Under the pieces are notes generated by a model. It was given only the letters and a program-made list of their open reading frames with translations. It was not told the DNA's origin and did not search any database. From the NCBI GenBank assembly GCA_002418205.1, contig DIDP01000015.1, positions 1-20,014 of the forward strand: a stretch of 20,014 bases of DNA. Direction: 5' to 3'. Position 1 is the stretch's first letter. Each line of letters begins with the position of its first letter. The position numbers were made by a program, and so were the translations under genes. Below are positions 1-14,889 of the stretch, in pieces. The DNA comes from Anaerolineales bacterium UBA5797 (GTDB taxonomy: Bacteria; Chloroflexota; Anaerolineae; Anaerolineales; Villigracilaceae).

Positions 1-5232
<5,232 letters not shown>

Positions 5233-5246
5233 TCCCAGGAGAAGCC

Positions 5247-5582
5247 ATGCCCGTAATAGACAAAGCAACCTTCGAAGAACTCAAGCAGATGTCCGGCGAA
5301 GATTTCATCAATGAACTGATCGATGCCTTTCTCGACGATGCGCCCAACATGCTCAATAATTTGAGGACGGCACTGGCGGCAAAGGATGTTGAATCCTTCC
5401 GGCGGAACGCCCACTCGATGAAATCGAATGCCAACACGTTCGGTGCAACGGAACTCGGCGCGCTCGCCAAAGAGTTGGAATTCATGGCCAAGGAAAACAA
5501 CCTCGATATCGGGACCAGGCTTGAGGTCCTGGAGGAGGCGTATGGGAAGGTTGCCGAAGAGTTGAAGGGAATGCGCACATGA
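5247..5582 (+). CDS. Stand-alone histidine phosphotransfer (Hpt) protein
   Basis: This 111-residue, apparently all-helical protein carries the Hpt signature AHSMKSNANTFGATELG, with phospho-His 56 (bases 5412-5414). Hpt proteins shuttle a phosphoryl group from a receiver domain of a hybrid kinase to a second receiver. The ATG at 5247 is chosen because AGGAG (5237-5241) lies 5 bases upstream and the protein then has normal Hpt length; the frame is open further upstream, but that part overlaps the kinase gene and has implausible composition. It sits 14 bases after the hybrid kinase, which lacks its own Hpt, and its stop overlaps the next start (ATGA). Context makes it the middle step of a relay from the kinase to the receiver-cyclase. 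The role is inferred; the fold assignment is strong. Confidence 0.93.
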   Translation: MPVIDKATFEELKQMSGEDFINELIDAFLDDAPNMLNNLRTALAAKDVESFRRNAHSMKSNANTFGATELGALAKELEFMAKENNLDIGTRLEVLEEAYGKVAEELKGMRT

Positions 5583-6616
5583 AATTCGCACATGAACCGG
5601 GTCATCTTTTGGTGGTCGATGATAACAAGGTCAACCGCATCCTGCTGGCGCGCGGCCTCGAACAGGACGGTCACAAGATCGAGACCGCCGAGAACGGCAG
5701 GCAGGCTTTGGAAATGTTGAAGCGCGATGCGTTCGATCTGGTATTGCTCGACATCGAAATGCCCGAGATGAACGGCTATCAGGTGCTCGAAGCGTGTTTG
5801 CAGGATATCGAACTGCGGAACCTCCCCATCATCATGACTTCCTCGCTGGACGAGATCGACAGCGTCATCAAATGTGTGGAACTCGGCGCCGAGGATTACC
5901 TGAACAAGCCGATCAACCCGATCCTGCTGCGGGCACGCGTCAACGCCAGCCTGGAGAAGAAACGCCTGCGCGATGAACAGCGCAAGCTCATCCGCACGTT
6001 CGCCACCCGGGAAGTGGCGGAGGAACTCATGCGTGAGGGTTTCTCGTTGGGCGGACGGTATGTGGATGCCACCGTCATGTTTTCGGACATCCGTTCGTAC
6101 ACCACTTATTCCGAAAACGAGGACCCCGCCGAGATCATCGAACTGCTTAACAATTATTTTGCGTTGATGTTCGATGCCATCACCGGTCATCACGGGATCA
6201 TCAACCAAATGGTCGGCGACGGCCTGATGGCGGTCTTTGGCGCGCCGGTCCAGCGGGAGGATCGCTGCGAACAATCTGTGCGCGCCGCCCTTGAAATGAT
6301 GGAATTGCTGGAAGGTTTCAACCAGGAACAGGCGGCACAAAACAAAACGCAAATTCAAATCGGCATCGGCATCGCTTCGGGAAGGATGATCGCGGGGTAC
6401 GCCGGTACCCAGCACCGCGCCACGTACACCTGCGTTGGCGATACGGTCAATCTTGCCAAGCGCATCGAGGAGCACACAAAACAGGCGGGCAGACCGATCC
6501 TGATCGACAGGTTCACGCGCGAAGGCCTGCCGGAGGATATTCAAGTGGAGGATCTCGGCGAAACCATCTTCAAGGGAAAGCACCAGGCCATCAACATCTT
6601 TGCGGTAAACAAGTGA
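5579..6616 (+). CDS. Response regulator with class III adenylate/guanylate cyclase output
   Basis: The 345-residue protein has an N-terminal receiver (residues 9-125; acidic pair D14-D15, phospho-Asp 58 in LLDIEMPEMNG, Lys 110). A helix (125-155) leads to a class III nucleotide cyclase domain (162-340). The metal-binding aspartates are D170 (FSDIRSYT) and D214 (GDGLMAVFGAP), 44 residues apart as is usual for the family. The transition-state Asn and Arg are present at N291 and R295 (VNLAKRIEE). At the purine-selecting positions it has Q210, where adenylate cyclases usually have Lys, and T282, where Asp or Thr is usual, so the substrate (ATP or GTP) cannot be fixed from sequence. It would make cAMP or cGMP in the cytoplasm on phosphorylation. 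The 4-base overlap with hpt indicates translational coupling and a shared relay. Confidence 0.95.
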   Translation: MKFAHEPGHLLVVDDNKVNRILLARGLEQDGHKIETAENGRQALEMLKRDAFDLVLLDIEMPEMNGYQVLEACLQDIELRNLPIIMTSSLDEIDSVIKCVELGAEDYLNKPINPILLRARVNASLEKKRLRDEQRKLIRTFATREVAEELMREGFSLGGRYVDATVMFSDIRSYTTYSENEDPAEIIELLNNYFALMFDAITGHHGIINQMVGDGLMAVFGAPVQREDRCEQSVRAALEMMELLEGFNQEQAAQNKTQIQIGIGIASGRMIAGYAGTQHRATYTCVGDTVNLAKRIEEHTKQAGRPILIDRFTREGLPEDIQVEDLGETIFKGKHQAINIFAVNK

Positions 6617-6650
6617 TCCACAGTAACAATTCCGGGGCAGGAAAGTATTG

Positions 6651-8648
6651 ATGCAGAAATTCATCACCTCAAAAGTATTTGTGCCGCTGCTTTTTTCGGC
6701 GCTCATCCTGTTGGCATATGGATGGTTCGTGCCGTTCACCGGCTTCTATTGGGACGACTGGGTATTCGCATGGATCGGGAACTTCCTGGGACCCGCAGAG
6801 TTCTTCCCCGCATTCATCGGAATCCGTCCGTTTTTAATCCCCATCTTTTTTGTGACAACGAGTCTGGTGCCTGCCATCCCGGTTTACTGGCAGATCTTTG
6901 CCCTCATCATCCGCCTCCTCGCGGGACTATCAGCCTGGTTCGCGTTAAATCGAATCTGGCCTACCCGTAAGGGACCGGTACTCGTTGCTTCGTTGTTGTT
7001 TCTCATCTTCCCGGCATACAGCCAGCACTGGGTGGCATATACCCACATCAATCAGGAATGGGTCGCCTTTATCCTTTACCTGCTTTCGTTCGGGTTAACC
7101 GCCAGCGCCCTGCGCAACCCGGATAAATTCAAGTCCCTGACGGTTTTCGCCCTGGTCCTGTTTTTCGAAGGTCTTTTTGCCACGGAATATTTTTTCGGCA
7201 TGGAGCCTTTGCGTTTCCTTTTCATCTGGGTGATCGTTTCCGAAGATATAAAAGAATGGAGATCCGGCTTGATGAGATCGTTGAAGATATGGTCGCCATA
7301 TCTCCTCATCTGGCTGGTCAACGCGGTATGGCTTGCCTACTATTACAGTCTCGGCTACAACTCCTACGATCTTGAAGTATTAAGCGAGCCGCTTTCCCCA
7401 TTGGGTCCATTGCTCGCGGTGGGCGAGGCGGTCTGGAAGGCGGGATTATATTCGTGGTTCCAGGTGCTTGAACTGAGCGCGAAATCCCTCCCTGCGCCTT
7501 CCACGGTCCTGACGCTGGGGATCATCGGCTTGACCTTCGTTGCATTCCTTCCCCTCCTCAACAAGATTTCCGAGACCTGGCCGTTCTCAAGAACGACAAC
7601 CATCCAGTTTGCGTTGATCGGCTTGATCGGCATTATCCTGGGACGCGTTCCCTCCTATGCTGCGGGTCTGCCGTTCAGGCTTCAATCAAGTTTTGACCGG
7701 TTTGCGATCTCCATGATGCTCGGGGGAAGCCTGTTCATTGTCGGGTTGGTGGAGTGGTTGATCAGGAATCCGCGCATCAGGATCTACGCGTACGTGTTAT
7801 TGATCGCGCTGGGTACGGGTCAGCAATTCTTCAACGGGAACATCTTTCGGAGGGATTGGGAAAGACAGCAGGAAATCTTCTGGCAGTTCAAATGGCGCAT
7901 CCCCTCCCTCGCGCCAGACACCCTGATATTGACCGATGAGATCGCGGTGGACTACGAAAGCGACCTTTCATTGGTCGGTCCCATAAATTGGATCTACGAT
8001 CCAGACTTCAAACGCGGGGACGACCTGCACTATTTGCTTTTGTACATCAACAGCCGCCTGGGCGGGACGCTGCCCTCCCTCGAGCCTGATACCGAGGTCC
8101 CGTATCTGCTTCGCACCGTTAACTTCCGCGGAAACACATCGCGAGTCATTGTGATCCATATGCCTGAAAACGGCTGCCTGCGCGTGCTCGATCCGAGCCT
8201 TGGGGATGAAGAAACCTACAGGAACAGACTCAAACGCGTGGTGGAGGCGATCCCTCTTTCCGATCCGTCACTCATCCGTGAGGAGCAGGTCGAGCCGCCC
8301 GTCTTTCTGTCCGAGCCCGATATTAGCTGGTGTTATTACTACACCAGGGCGGAACTCGCGCGTCAACTCAAGGACTGGGATCGGATTCTATCGCTCCAAG
8401 CGGAGGCAAATACAAAGGGATATGAACCTGCCGATCCGTTCGAATGGCTGCCGTTCATCGAAGCCAACGCCATGACCGGCGAATTCGCAAAGGCCATCGA
8501 TCTTTCAGAGAACGCAATCAAAACTGATGGCGGGGTCCGTGTGGGTGTGTGCAAGGTTTGGGAACGGGTGCAGGCACAGGGTCCCGCGGGAGGCGAGGCG
8601 GAAACGCAAATCTCACAGGCTTTGACCGGGTTCCGGTGCGCGCGCTAA
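6651..8648 (+). CDS. Polytopic membrane protein, GT-C glycosyltransferase-like, with C-terminal soluble domain
   Basis: The 665-residue protein has about 11 hydrophobic segments in residues 10-400, followed by a hydrophilic domain of about 260 residues. After the first segment, the motif FYWDDW (D35-D36) sits in the first predicted external loop. This is where GT-C lipid-sugar-dependent glycosyltransferases carry their catalytic acidic pair, so a GT-C-like fold is plausible but unproven. The tail (about 545-665) is helical and loosely TPR-like (AELARQLKDWDRILSLQAEA). ATG 6651 is preferred over the TTG at 6648, since AGGAAAG (6639-6645) is 5 bases upstream. It starts 34 bases after the cyclase gene with no terminator seen between, so it may belong to the same transcript. 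No specific sugar or acceptor can be named; it could instead be a transporter-like protein. Confidence 0.85.
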   Translation: MQKFITSKVFVPLLFSALILLAYGWFVPFTGFYWDDWVFAWIGNFLGPAEFFPAFIGIRPFLIPIFFVTTSLVPAIPVYWQIFALIIRLLAGLSAWFALNRIWPTRKGPVLVASLLFLIFPAYSQHWVAYTHINQEWVAFILYLLSFGLTASALRNPDKFKSLTVFALVLFFEGLFATEYFFGMEPLRFLFIWVIVSEDIKEWRSGLMRSLKIWSPYLLIWLVNAVWLAYYYSLGYNSYDLEVLSEPLSPLGPLLAVGEAVWKAGLYSWFQVLELSAKSLPAPSTVLTLGIIGLTFVAFLPLLNKISETWPFSRTTTIQFALIGLIGIILGRVPSYAAGLPFRLQSSFDRFAISMMLGGSLFIVGLVEWLIRNPRIRIYAYVLLIALGTGQQFFNGNIFRRDWERQQEIFWQFKWRIPSLAPDTLILTDEIAVDYESDLSLVGPINWIYDPDFKRGDDLHYLLLYINSRLGGTLPSLEPDTEVPYLLRTVNFRGNTSRVIVIHMPENGCLRVLDPSLGDEETYRNRLKRVVEAIPLSDPSLIREEQVEPPVFLSEPDISWCYYYTRAELARQLKDWDRILSLQAEANTKGYEPADPFEWLPFIEANAMTGEFAKAIDLSENAIKTDGGVRVGVCKVWERVQAQGPAGGEAETQISQALTGFRCAR

Positions 8649-8674
8649 GTCCAACCAATCTCCCATCCCATCGC

Positions 8675-8703
8675 TTGACGCGCTAACACGGATGTGCTAC
8701 CAT
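8675..8703 (+). promoter_or_regulatory. Putative sigma-70-type promoter for the LysM lipoprotein gene
   Basis: TTGACG (8675-8680) and TACCAT (8698-8703) are separated by exactly 17 bases. A TG at 8695-8696 gives an extended -10 (TGCTACCAT). It lies in the 90-base gap between the membrane-protein gene and the lipoprotein gene. Pattern match only. Confidence 0.5.
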
Positions 8704-8738
8704 CACTGAAACTTTTGTTCGAGATTGAGGAGATATCT

Positions 8739-9452
8739 ATGTCACGTATGCAACGAGGCGTAATGGCTGCCTCCACCTTACTGTTGATTGCGATCCTGAC
8801 ATCAGCGTGCAATCAACCATACTCCCAGCCACCTGCTGTTACGAATACGCCCATTGATACCACCAATTTTTTCGCAACAGCGATCACGGAACCGAGCAGC
8901 ATGCAGGATGTGGAAAACTTTTCAACACAAACGGCGCAGGCCGCACTTGGAACGTCTGTCCCCGTTGAAGTTACTGCAACGCCAACCGGCATTGCAAACA
9001 TTCTGGTGACGGCCACCATTACTCCCACACCGATCATCAACCTCAATCCGACAACAACGGCAACACAGGCTGTCGCCGTATCGACATCCACTTCTCCGTC
9101 ATCAGGTTCAAGTGCCAGGCCTTCAACCTATATTTTGAAGAAGGGCGAGTTCCCGTTCTGCATCGCCCGCCGATACAATGTTGACCCGGATACGCTGCTG
9201 CGCTTGAGCGGTTTGAGCGCGGGCATTCTGTATCCTCCCGGAACAGTGCTGACCATTCCACAGACCGGCTCCTTCCCGGACAACCGCATGTTGCGCAACC
9301 ACCCGACGACGTACTCTGTGGCATCCTCTGATCAAACCATTTATGGCGTCGCCTGCGAGTTCGGCGACATCGAGCCGTCAGCCATCGCGAGTGCCAACAA
9401 CCTCTCCGTGGATGCAAAGTTGACTGTGGGTCAACAGTTGAACATCCCCTGA
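8739..9452 (+). CDS. LysM-domain lipoprotein
   Basis: The 237-residue protein starts with a signal peptide (SRMQR, then a hydrophobic stretch) ending in a lipobox-like LTSAC, with Cys24 as the likely lipidated residue. Residues 25-125 are a Thr/Pro/Ser-rich flexible linker (for example TATPT, TITPTP), typical of Chloroflexota surface proteins. Two LysM-like modules follow: residues about 128-178 (STYILKKGEFPFCIARRYNV ... GTVLTIP) and about 188-237 (YSVASSDQTIYGVACEFGDI ... VGQQLNIP). LysM modules bind N-acetylglucosamine-containing glycans. It is probably anchored at the cell surface and binds wall or sheath polysaccharide; no catalytic domain is seen. The start at 8739 follows GAGGAG (8727-8732) at 6 bases. 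It has its own promoter candidate and terminator, so it looks monocistronic. Confidence 0.92.
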   Translation: MSRMQRGVMAASTLLLIAILTSACNQPYSQPPAVTNTPIDTTNFFATAITEPSSMQDVENFSTQTAQAALGTSVPVEVTATPTGIANILVTATITPTPIINLNPTTTATQAVAVSTSTSPSSGSSARPSTYILKKGEFPFCIARRYNVDPDTLLRLSGLSAGILYPPGTVLTIPQTGSFPDNRMLRNHPTTYSVASSDQTIYGVACEFGDIEPSAIASANNLSVDAKLTVGQQLNIP

Positions 9453-9470
9453 ACCATCTCGTTAAAGTTG

Positions 9471-9498
9471 AAAAGCCCGGGCATTCACCCGGGCTTTT
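9471..9498 (+). terminator. Intrinsic terminator after the LysM lipoprotein gene
   Basis: AAAAGCCCGGG (9471-9481), a 6-base loop CATTCA, and CCCGGGCTTTT (9488-9498) form an 11-bp perfect stem ending in a T run, 18 bases after the stop. The A-rich left arm means it could also work on the opposite strand, but no - strand gene is nearby. Confidence 0.9.
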
Positions 9499-9539
9499 GT
9501 CTTATAATTTGCGATATTCATTTTTAAAGGAAAAAGAAC

Positions 9540-10070
9540 ATGCCCTTCGAGTTGATCAGGTCAGAGACTCTCATGCAGGGACGCGCCTTCAAGATCCGCC
9601 GCGATACCCTCAAAACCCCGGATGGACGCGAAACGAAGTTCGAGATCATCGAACATGGCGGTTCGGTGGTCATCATCCCTGTGGATGCAGAGGGGAATCT
9701 ATTATTTGTACGTCAATATCGTCACGCGGCGGGCATGGATCTGCTTGAGCTCCCCGCGGGAACGCGTGATGGAGAGGAACCCTTCGAGGAGTGCGCGGCA
9801 CGCGAGATCCGCGAGGAGACCGGCATGCAGGCAGGCAAACTTCAGAAGGTGGGTGAGTTTTATCTTGCGCCGGGATATTCCACCGAATTCATGGCGGTAT
9901 TCATCGCAACCGGACTCACGTACAACCCGCTAAAAGCAGATGATGATGAGTTTCTGGAAGTGGAAAAAATCCCCTTGCAGGATGCCCTGGATAAGGCGGA
10001 GCGCGGCGAAGTGCCGGATGCAAAATCACTGGCGGCATTGCTGTTGGCGAGACCGTTTTTGAAACTTTAG
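9540..10070 (+). CDS. Nudix hydrolase, probable ADP-ribose (ADP-sugar) pyrophosphatase
   Basis: The 176-residue protein has a perfect Nudix box at residues 74-96: G, five residues, E80, seven residues, REIREETGM. Upstream, FVRQYRHA and LLELPAGTRDGEE match the ADP-ribose pyrophosphatase subfamily (NudF-like), which hydrolyses ADP-ribose to AMP and ribose-5-phosphate using Mg2+ held by the box glutamates. Length fits this family. It acts in the cytoplasm as a housecleaning or NAD-turnover enzyme. The ATG at 9540 follows AAAGGAA (9526-9532). It is preceded by a strong terminator, and a TATAAT at 9503-9508 lacks a recognisable -35, so its promoter is not clear. The subfamily is fairly secure; the exact substrate is inferred. 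Confidence 0.93.
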   Translation: MPFELIRSETLMQGRAFKIRRDTLKTPDGRETKFEIIEHGGSVVIIPVDAEGNLLFVRQYRHAAGMDLLELPAGTRDGEEPFEECAAREIREETGMQAGKLQKVGEFYLAPGYSTEFMAVFIATGLTYNPLKADDDEFLEVEKIPLQDALDKAERGEVPDAKSLAALLLARPFLKL

Positions 10071-10080
10071 GATAAACCCG

Positions 10081-10103
10081 GAGCGGCAGAGAATCTGTCG
10101 CTC
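10081..10103 (+). terminator. Hairpin after the Nudix gene, possible weak terminator
   Basis: GAGCGGCAGA (10081-10090) pairs with TCTGTCGCTC (10094-10103), one pair being G-T, around a 3-base GAA loop, 10 bases past the Nudix stop. No T run follows, so factor-independent termination would be poor. It may instead protect the 3' end of the mRNA. Confidence 0.4.
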
Positions 10104-10215
10104 TGATGGTTAAAAGCCAATCCCACCATTCTTGTCCGAAATATGACAACAGGCACGGGGATTTAAGCCATTCATAACTAACCGGTTTCATCTGCGGGGG
10201 ATACACTTGTTTGAT

Positions 10216-10251
10216 GGATATATCCGGGCAGTACAGCCCGTCCCAAAGGAG
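10216..10251 (+). promoter_or_regulatory. nifJ leader: palindrome, small hairpin and ribosome binding site
   Basis: GGATATATCC (10216-10225) is a perfect 10-bp palindrome. CGGGC (10225-10229) pairs with GCCCG (10236-10240) around AGTACA. AAAGGAG (10245-10251) is the Shine-Dalgarno sequence, 6 bases before the nifJ ATG. Palindrome and hairpin share a base, so an operator or an RNA structure is possible; neither is proven. I saw no convincing -35/-10 pair elsewhere in 10104-10215. Confidence 0.35.
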
Positions 10252-10257
10252 CAAGTA

Positions 10258-13200
10258 ATGAAAAAACCGGTAATCATGATAGATGGCAACGAAGCCACAG
10301 CATCTGTTGCCCATCGCTTGAACGAGGTGATCGCGATCTACCCCATCACCCCCTCTTCCAATATGGGCGAATTTGCAGATGAGTGGTCAGCCAAAGGCAA
10401 AAAGAATCTCTGGGGCACCATCCCGCTCGTTGTCGAGATGCAATCCGAAGGCGGCGCGGCAGGTGCGGTGCACGGCGCGCTGCAGACAGGCGCGCTTACA
10501 ACCACATTCACGGCATCGCAGGGTCTTCTTTTGATGATCCCCAACATGTACAAGATCGCGGGCGAACTCACCAGCACGGTCTTCCACGTGGCGGCACGCT
10601 CCATTGCAGCGCATGCCCTCTCCATTTACGGCGATCATCAGGATGTCATGGCTGTCCGCCAGACAGGCTGGGCGCTGCTCTCCAGCGGATCGGTGCAGGA
10701 GGCGCATGATTTCGCCGCGATTGCGCAGATGAGCACGCTTAAATCACGCGTCCCCTTCCTGCACTTCTTTGATGGATTCCGCACTTCGCACGAGGTCAAC
10801 AAGATCTACCAGATCACGGATGAAGACCTCCGCTCGCTCGTGGACGATGAACTGATCCGTGCCCACCGGGCGCGTGGACTCAACCCGAACACCCCGGTGC
10901 TGCGCGGCTCCGCCCAGAACCCCGATGTCTACTTCCAGATGCGTGAAGCGGTAAACAAGTATTACGCGGCGACGCCCGCCATCACGCAGGAAGCCATGGA
11001 CAAGTTCGCAAAGGTCACAGGGAGGCATTACAACCTGTTCGATTATTACGGTCATCCCGAAGCCGAACGTGTGGTAGTCGCCATGGGTTCGGGCGGTGAG
11101 ACCGTTGAAGAGACCGTCAAATATCTGGCGGCAAAAGGTGAGAAGGTCGGCGCGGTTCGCGTCCGGCTGTATCGCCCCTTCCCGGTGGAACATTTCCTCA
11201 AGGCATTGCCAAAGAGCGTGAAATCCATCGCGGCACTCGACCGCACAAAGGAGCCGGGTGCCTCCGGCGAACCTCTCTATCTGGACGTGGTCAATGCCCT
11301 GGTCGAGGGTCAGAGGTCCAACATCAAGGTGATTGGCGGTCGCTATGGACTTTCATCCAAGGAGTTCACGCCTGCCATGGTCAAAGCCGTGCTGGACGAG
11401 ATGAGCAAGCCTGAACCCAAGAACCATTTCACCGTGGGCATCCATGATGATGTATCACACACCAGCCTCGAAGTGGACCCCTCCTTCCAGATCGAAGACG
11501 AGGGTACGGTCAGTTGCGTGTTCTTCGGCCTCGGCTCGGATGGGACGGTCGGCGCGAACAAGAACTCGATCAAGATCATCGGCGAAGAGACCGATAATTT
11601 TGCGCAGGGTTACTTCTATTATGACTCGAAGAAATCCGGCACGGTGACCATGTCGCACCTGCGCTTTGGACCGAAGCCCATCCGCGCGCCATATCTCATT
11701 GAACTGAATCAGGCAAATTTTGTAGCTTGTCACCAGTTCACGTTCCTCGAACGCGTGAACATGCTCAAGTATGCGAAGACAGGCGCAACCTTCCTGCTCA
11801 ACAGTCTGTATGGTCCCGATGAAGTCTGGGAACAACTCCCCGTCGAAGTACAAAAGGACATCATCGAGAAGAAACTGAAATTCTTCGTGATCAACGGTTA
11901 CGATGTCGCGGAAAAGACCGGCATGGGCGGTCGTATGAACACCATCATGCAGACAGCCTTCTTCGCGATCAGCGGAATCCTGCCGCGTGAAGCGGCAATC
12001 GCCGAGATCAAACATGCCATCGAAAAGTCATACGGCAAGCGCGGCGAGGCGGTTGTCAGGAAGAACTTCGAGGCGGTGGACAGCACCCTGGAAAACCTTT
12101 ACGAGGTCAAGGTTCCGGCTGAGATCACGTCAAAGATGACGCGCCGGCAACCGGTCCCGAGTGAAGCGCCGAAATTTGTCCGGGAGGTGCTTGGTGAGAT
12201 CATCGGCGCCAACGGCGATACCATTCCCGTATCCGCATTCCCCGTGGACGGTACCTTCCCAACCGGCACCACCCAGTGGGAGAAACGGAATATCGCTTTG
12301 GAAATCCCCGTCTGGGATGAGAACATCTGCATCCAATGCGGCAAGTGCGTGATGGTTTGTCCACATGCGGTGATCCGGCATAAAGTGTACGATGAAAAAC
12401 TGCTCGCCGATGCGTCTGAGTCGTTCAAGCACATGCCTTCGAAGTTCAAGGAATTTTCGCAGGGCTATGCCTATACGGTGCAGGTTGCCCCCGAGGACTG
12501 CACGGGTTGTACCCTGTGTGTGGAGATCTGCCCGGTGAAGGACAAGACGCAGGTTGGGCGCAAAGCCATCAATATGGAACCGCAGCCGCCTCTGCGCGAA
12601 CAGGAAGCCAAAAACTGGGACTTCTTCATGCAGATCCCCGATCTCGACCGCAAGTTGATCAATCCGTCGACCATCAAGAATTCGCAATTGCTGCGCCCGT
12701 TGTTCGAGTTCAGCGGCGCCTGCGCGGGGTGCGGCGAGACACCGTATGTGAAACTGGTCTCACAGTTGTTCGGTGACCGTGCAGTCATTGCCAACGCAAC
12801 GGGTTGTTCCTCGATCTACGGCGGCAACCTCCCCACCACGCCATGGGCCGTGGATTCAAAAGGACGCGGTCCTGCCTGGTCGAACTCTCTTTTCGAAGAC
12901 AATGCTGAATTCGGACTGGGCATGAGGTTGACGATCGACAAACAGGTCGAGTATGCGCGCGAATTGCTGACCGGGTTTGAGAAGGAACTTGGCAGGGAAT
13001 TTGTCAGTGCCCTGTTGAACGCAGAGCAATCCGACGATGCAGGTATCGAAGCCCAGCGTGAACGGGTTGCCGAACTAAAGGAAAAACTCGGCAGGTCGAG
13101 CGATGCACGTGCCAGGGACCTCATTGGTCTGGCTGACAACCTCGTTAAAAAATCCGTCTGGATCATCGGCGGCGATGGCTGGGCATACGATATCGGCTAC

Positions 13201-13815
13201 GGCGGTCTCGACCATGTAATGGCGAGCGGCCGCAACGTCAACATTTTGGTGCTGGATACCGAGGTATATTCGAACACCGGCGGGCAGGCGAGCAAAGCCA
13301 CGCCGCGCGCCGCGGTCGCCAAATTTGCCATGGGAGGCAAAGGGCTGCCAAAGAAGGATCTCGGTCTGATCGCGATGTCATATGGCTACGTATATGTTGC
13401 CCGCGTGGCAATGGGCGCCAACGACCAACAGACTTTGCGGGCGATGCTCGAAGCCGAATCCTATGACGGTCCGTCGCTCATCATCGCATACAGTCCCTGC
13501 ATTGCGCATGGTTACGATATGGCGCGGAGCCTCGATCAGGCAAAACTGGCGGTGCAGTCCGGGCACTGGCCCATGTATCGCTATGACCCGCGTCTTGCCG
13601 GGCAGGGACAAAATCCGCTTATCATCGAATCCAAGGAACCAAGCATCCCGATCTCGCAATACGCCTACAATGAGACACGCTACAAGATGCTTACGCAACT
13701 GGATGAAGCCCGCGCCGAGGAACTTATGCGTGAGGCACAGCAGGATGCAAAGTCCCGCTGGACGCTCTATCAACAGATGGCTGCGATGCATTACAACGGA
13801 GATAAAAAGGAGTAG
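10258..13815 (+). CDS. nifJ: Pyruvate:ferredoxin (flavodoxin) oxidoreductase, single-chain
   Basis: This 1185-residue enzyme, the usual length for homodimeric PFOR, oxidatively decarboxylates pyruvate with CoA to acetyl-CoA and CO2, passing electrons to ferredoxin or flavodoxin. The N-terminal domain has YPITPSSNMGE (residues 28-38). The ferredoxin-like domain holds two 4Fe-4S motifs: C691/C694/C697/C701 (CIQCGKCVMVCP) and C748/C751/C754/C758 (CTGCTLCVEICP). The proximal-cluster cysteines are C822, C825, C850 and C1081, with the same spacing as the four known ligands of the Desulfovibrio africanus enzyme. The thiamine-diphosphate motif is GGDGWAYDIGYGG (971-983). All cofactor residues appear intact. 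ATG 10258 is chosen over an upstream in-frame TTG because of AAAGGAG at 10245-10251. The next gene follows after 3 bases. This is a central anaerobic carbon and electron enzyme; 2-oxo acids other than pyruvate are possible but less likely. Confidence 0.97.
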   Translation: MKKPVIMIDGNEATASVAHRLNEVIAIYPITPSSNMGEFADEWSAKGKKNLWGTIPLVVEMQSEGGAAGAVHGALQTGALTTTFTASQGLLLMIPNMYKIAGELTSTVFHVAARSIAAHALSIYGDHQDVMAVRQTGWALLSSGSVQEAHDFAAIAQMSTLKSRVPFLHFFDGFRTSHEVNKIYQITDEDLRSLVDDELIRAHRARGLNPNTPVLRGSAQNPDVYFQMREAVNKYYAATPAITQEAMDKFAKVTGRHYNLFDYYGHPEAERVVVAMGSGGETVEETVKYLAAKGEKVGAVRVRLYRPFPVEHFLKALPKSVKSIAALDRTKEPGASGEPLYLDVVNALVEGQRSNIKVIGGRYGLSSKEFTPAMVKAVLDEMSKPEPKNHFTVGIHDDVSHTSLEVDPSFQIEDEGTVSCVFFGLGSDGTVGANKNSIKIIGEETDNFAQGYFYYDSKKSGTVTMSHLRFGPKPIRAPYLIELNQANFVACHQFTFLERVNMLKYAKTGATFLLNSLYGPDEVWEQLPVEVQKDIIEKKLKFFVINGYDVAEKTGMGGRMNTIMQTAFFAISGILPREAAIAEIKHAIEKSYGKRGEAVVRKNFEAVDSTLENLYEVKVPAEITSKMTRRQPVPSEAPKFVREVLGEIIGANGDTIPVSAFPVDGTFPTGTTQWEKRNIALEIPVWDENICIQCGKCVMVCPHAVIRHKVYDEKLLADASESFKHMPSKFKEFSQGYAYTVQVAPEDCTGCTLCVEICPVKDKTQVGRKAINMEPQPPLREQEAKNWDFFMQIPDLDRKLINPSTIKNSQLLRPLFEFSGACAGCGETPYVKLVSQLFGDRAVIANATGCSSIYGGNLPTTPWAVDSKGRGPAWSNSLFEDNAEFGLGMRLTIDKQVEYARELLTGFEKELGREFVSALLNAEQSDDAGIEAQRERVAELKEKLGRSSDARARDLIGLADNLVKKSVWIIGGDGWAYDIGYGGLDHVMASGRNVNILVLDTEVYSNTGGQASKATPRAAVAKFAMGGKGLPKKDLGLIAMSYGYVYVARVAMGANDQQTLRAMLEAESYDGPSLIIAYSPCIAHGYDMARSLDQAKLAVQSGHWPMYRYDPRLAGQGQNPLIIESKEPSIPISQYAYNETRYKMLTQLDEARAEELMREAQQDAKSRWTLYQQMAAMHYNGDKKE

Positions 13816-13818
13816 GAC

Positions 13819-14820
<1,002 letters not shown>

Positions 14821-14839
14821 CGATCGATTTGAATCAACA

Positions 14840-14869
14840 AAAAGGCTCTCGAATTTTCGGGAGCCTTTT
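14840..14869. terminator. Bidirectional intrinsic terminator between the nifJ operon and infA
   Basis: AAAAGGCTC plus TCG (14840-14851) pairs with CGG plus GAGCCTTTT (14858-14869) around AATTTT, a 12-bp stem with one G-T pair. T runs result on both strands (TTTT on +, TTTTT on -). It sits 20 bases after the flavoprotein stop and 20 bases beyond the infA stop, so it can serve both convergent operons. Confidence 0.88.
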
Positions 14870-14889
14870 AGATTTCAACAATATGGCAA

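Noticed and set aside
9503..9508. Perfect TATAAT taken as a Nudix gene promoter
   Set aside because: No acceptable -35 lies 16-18 bases upstream, where the terminator stem sits; kept only as a remark.
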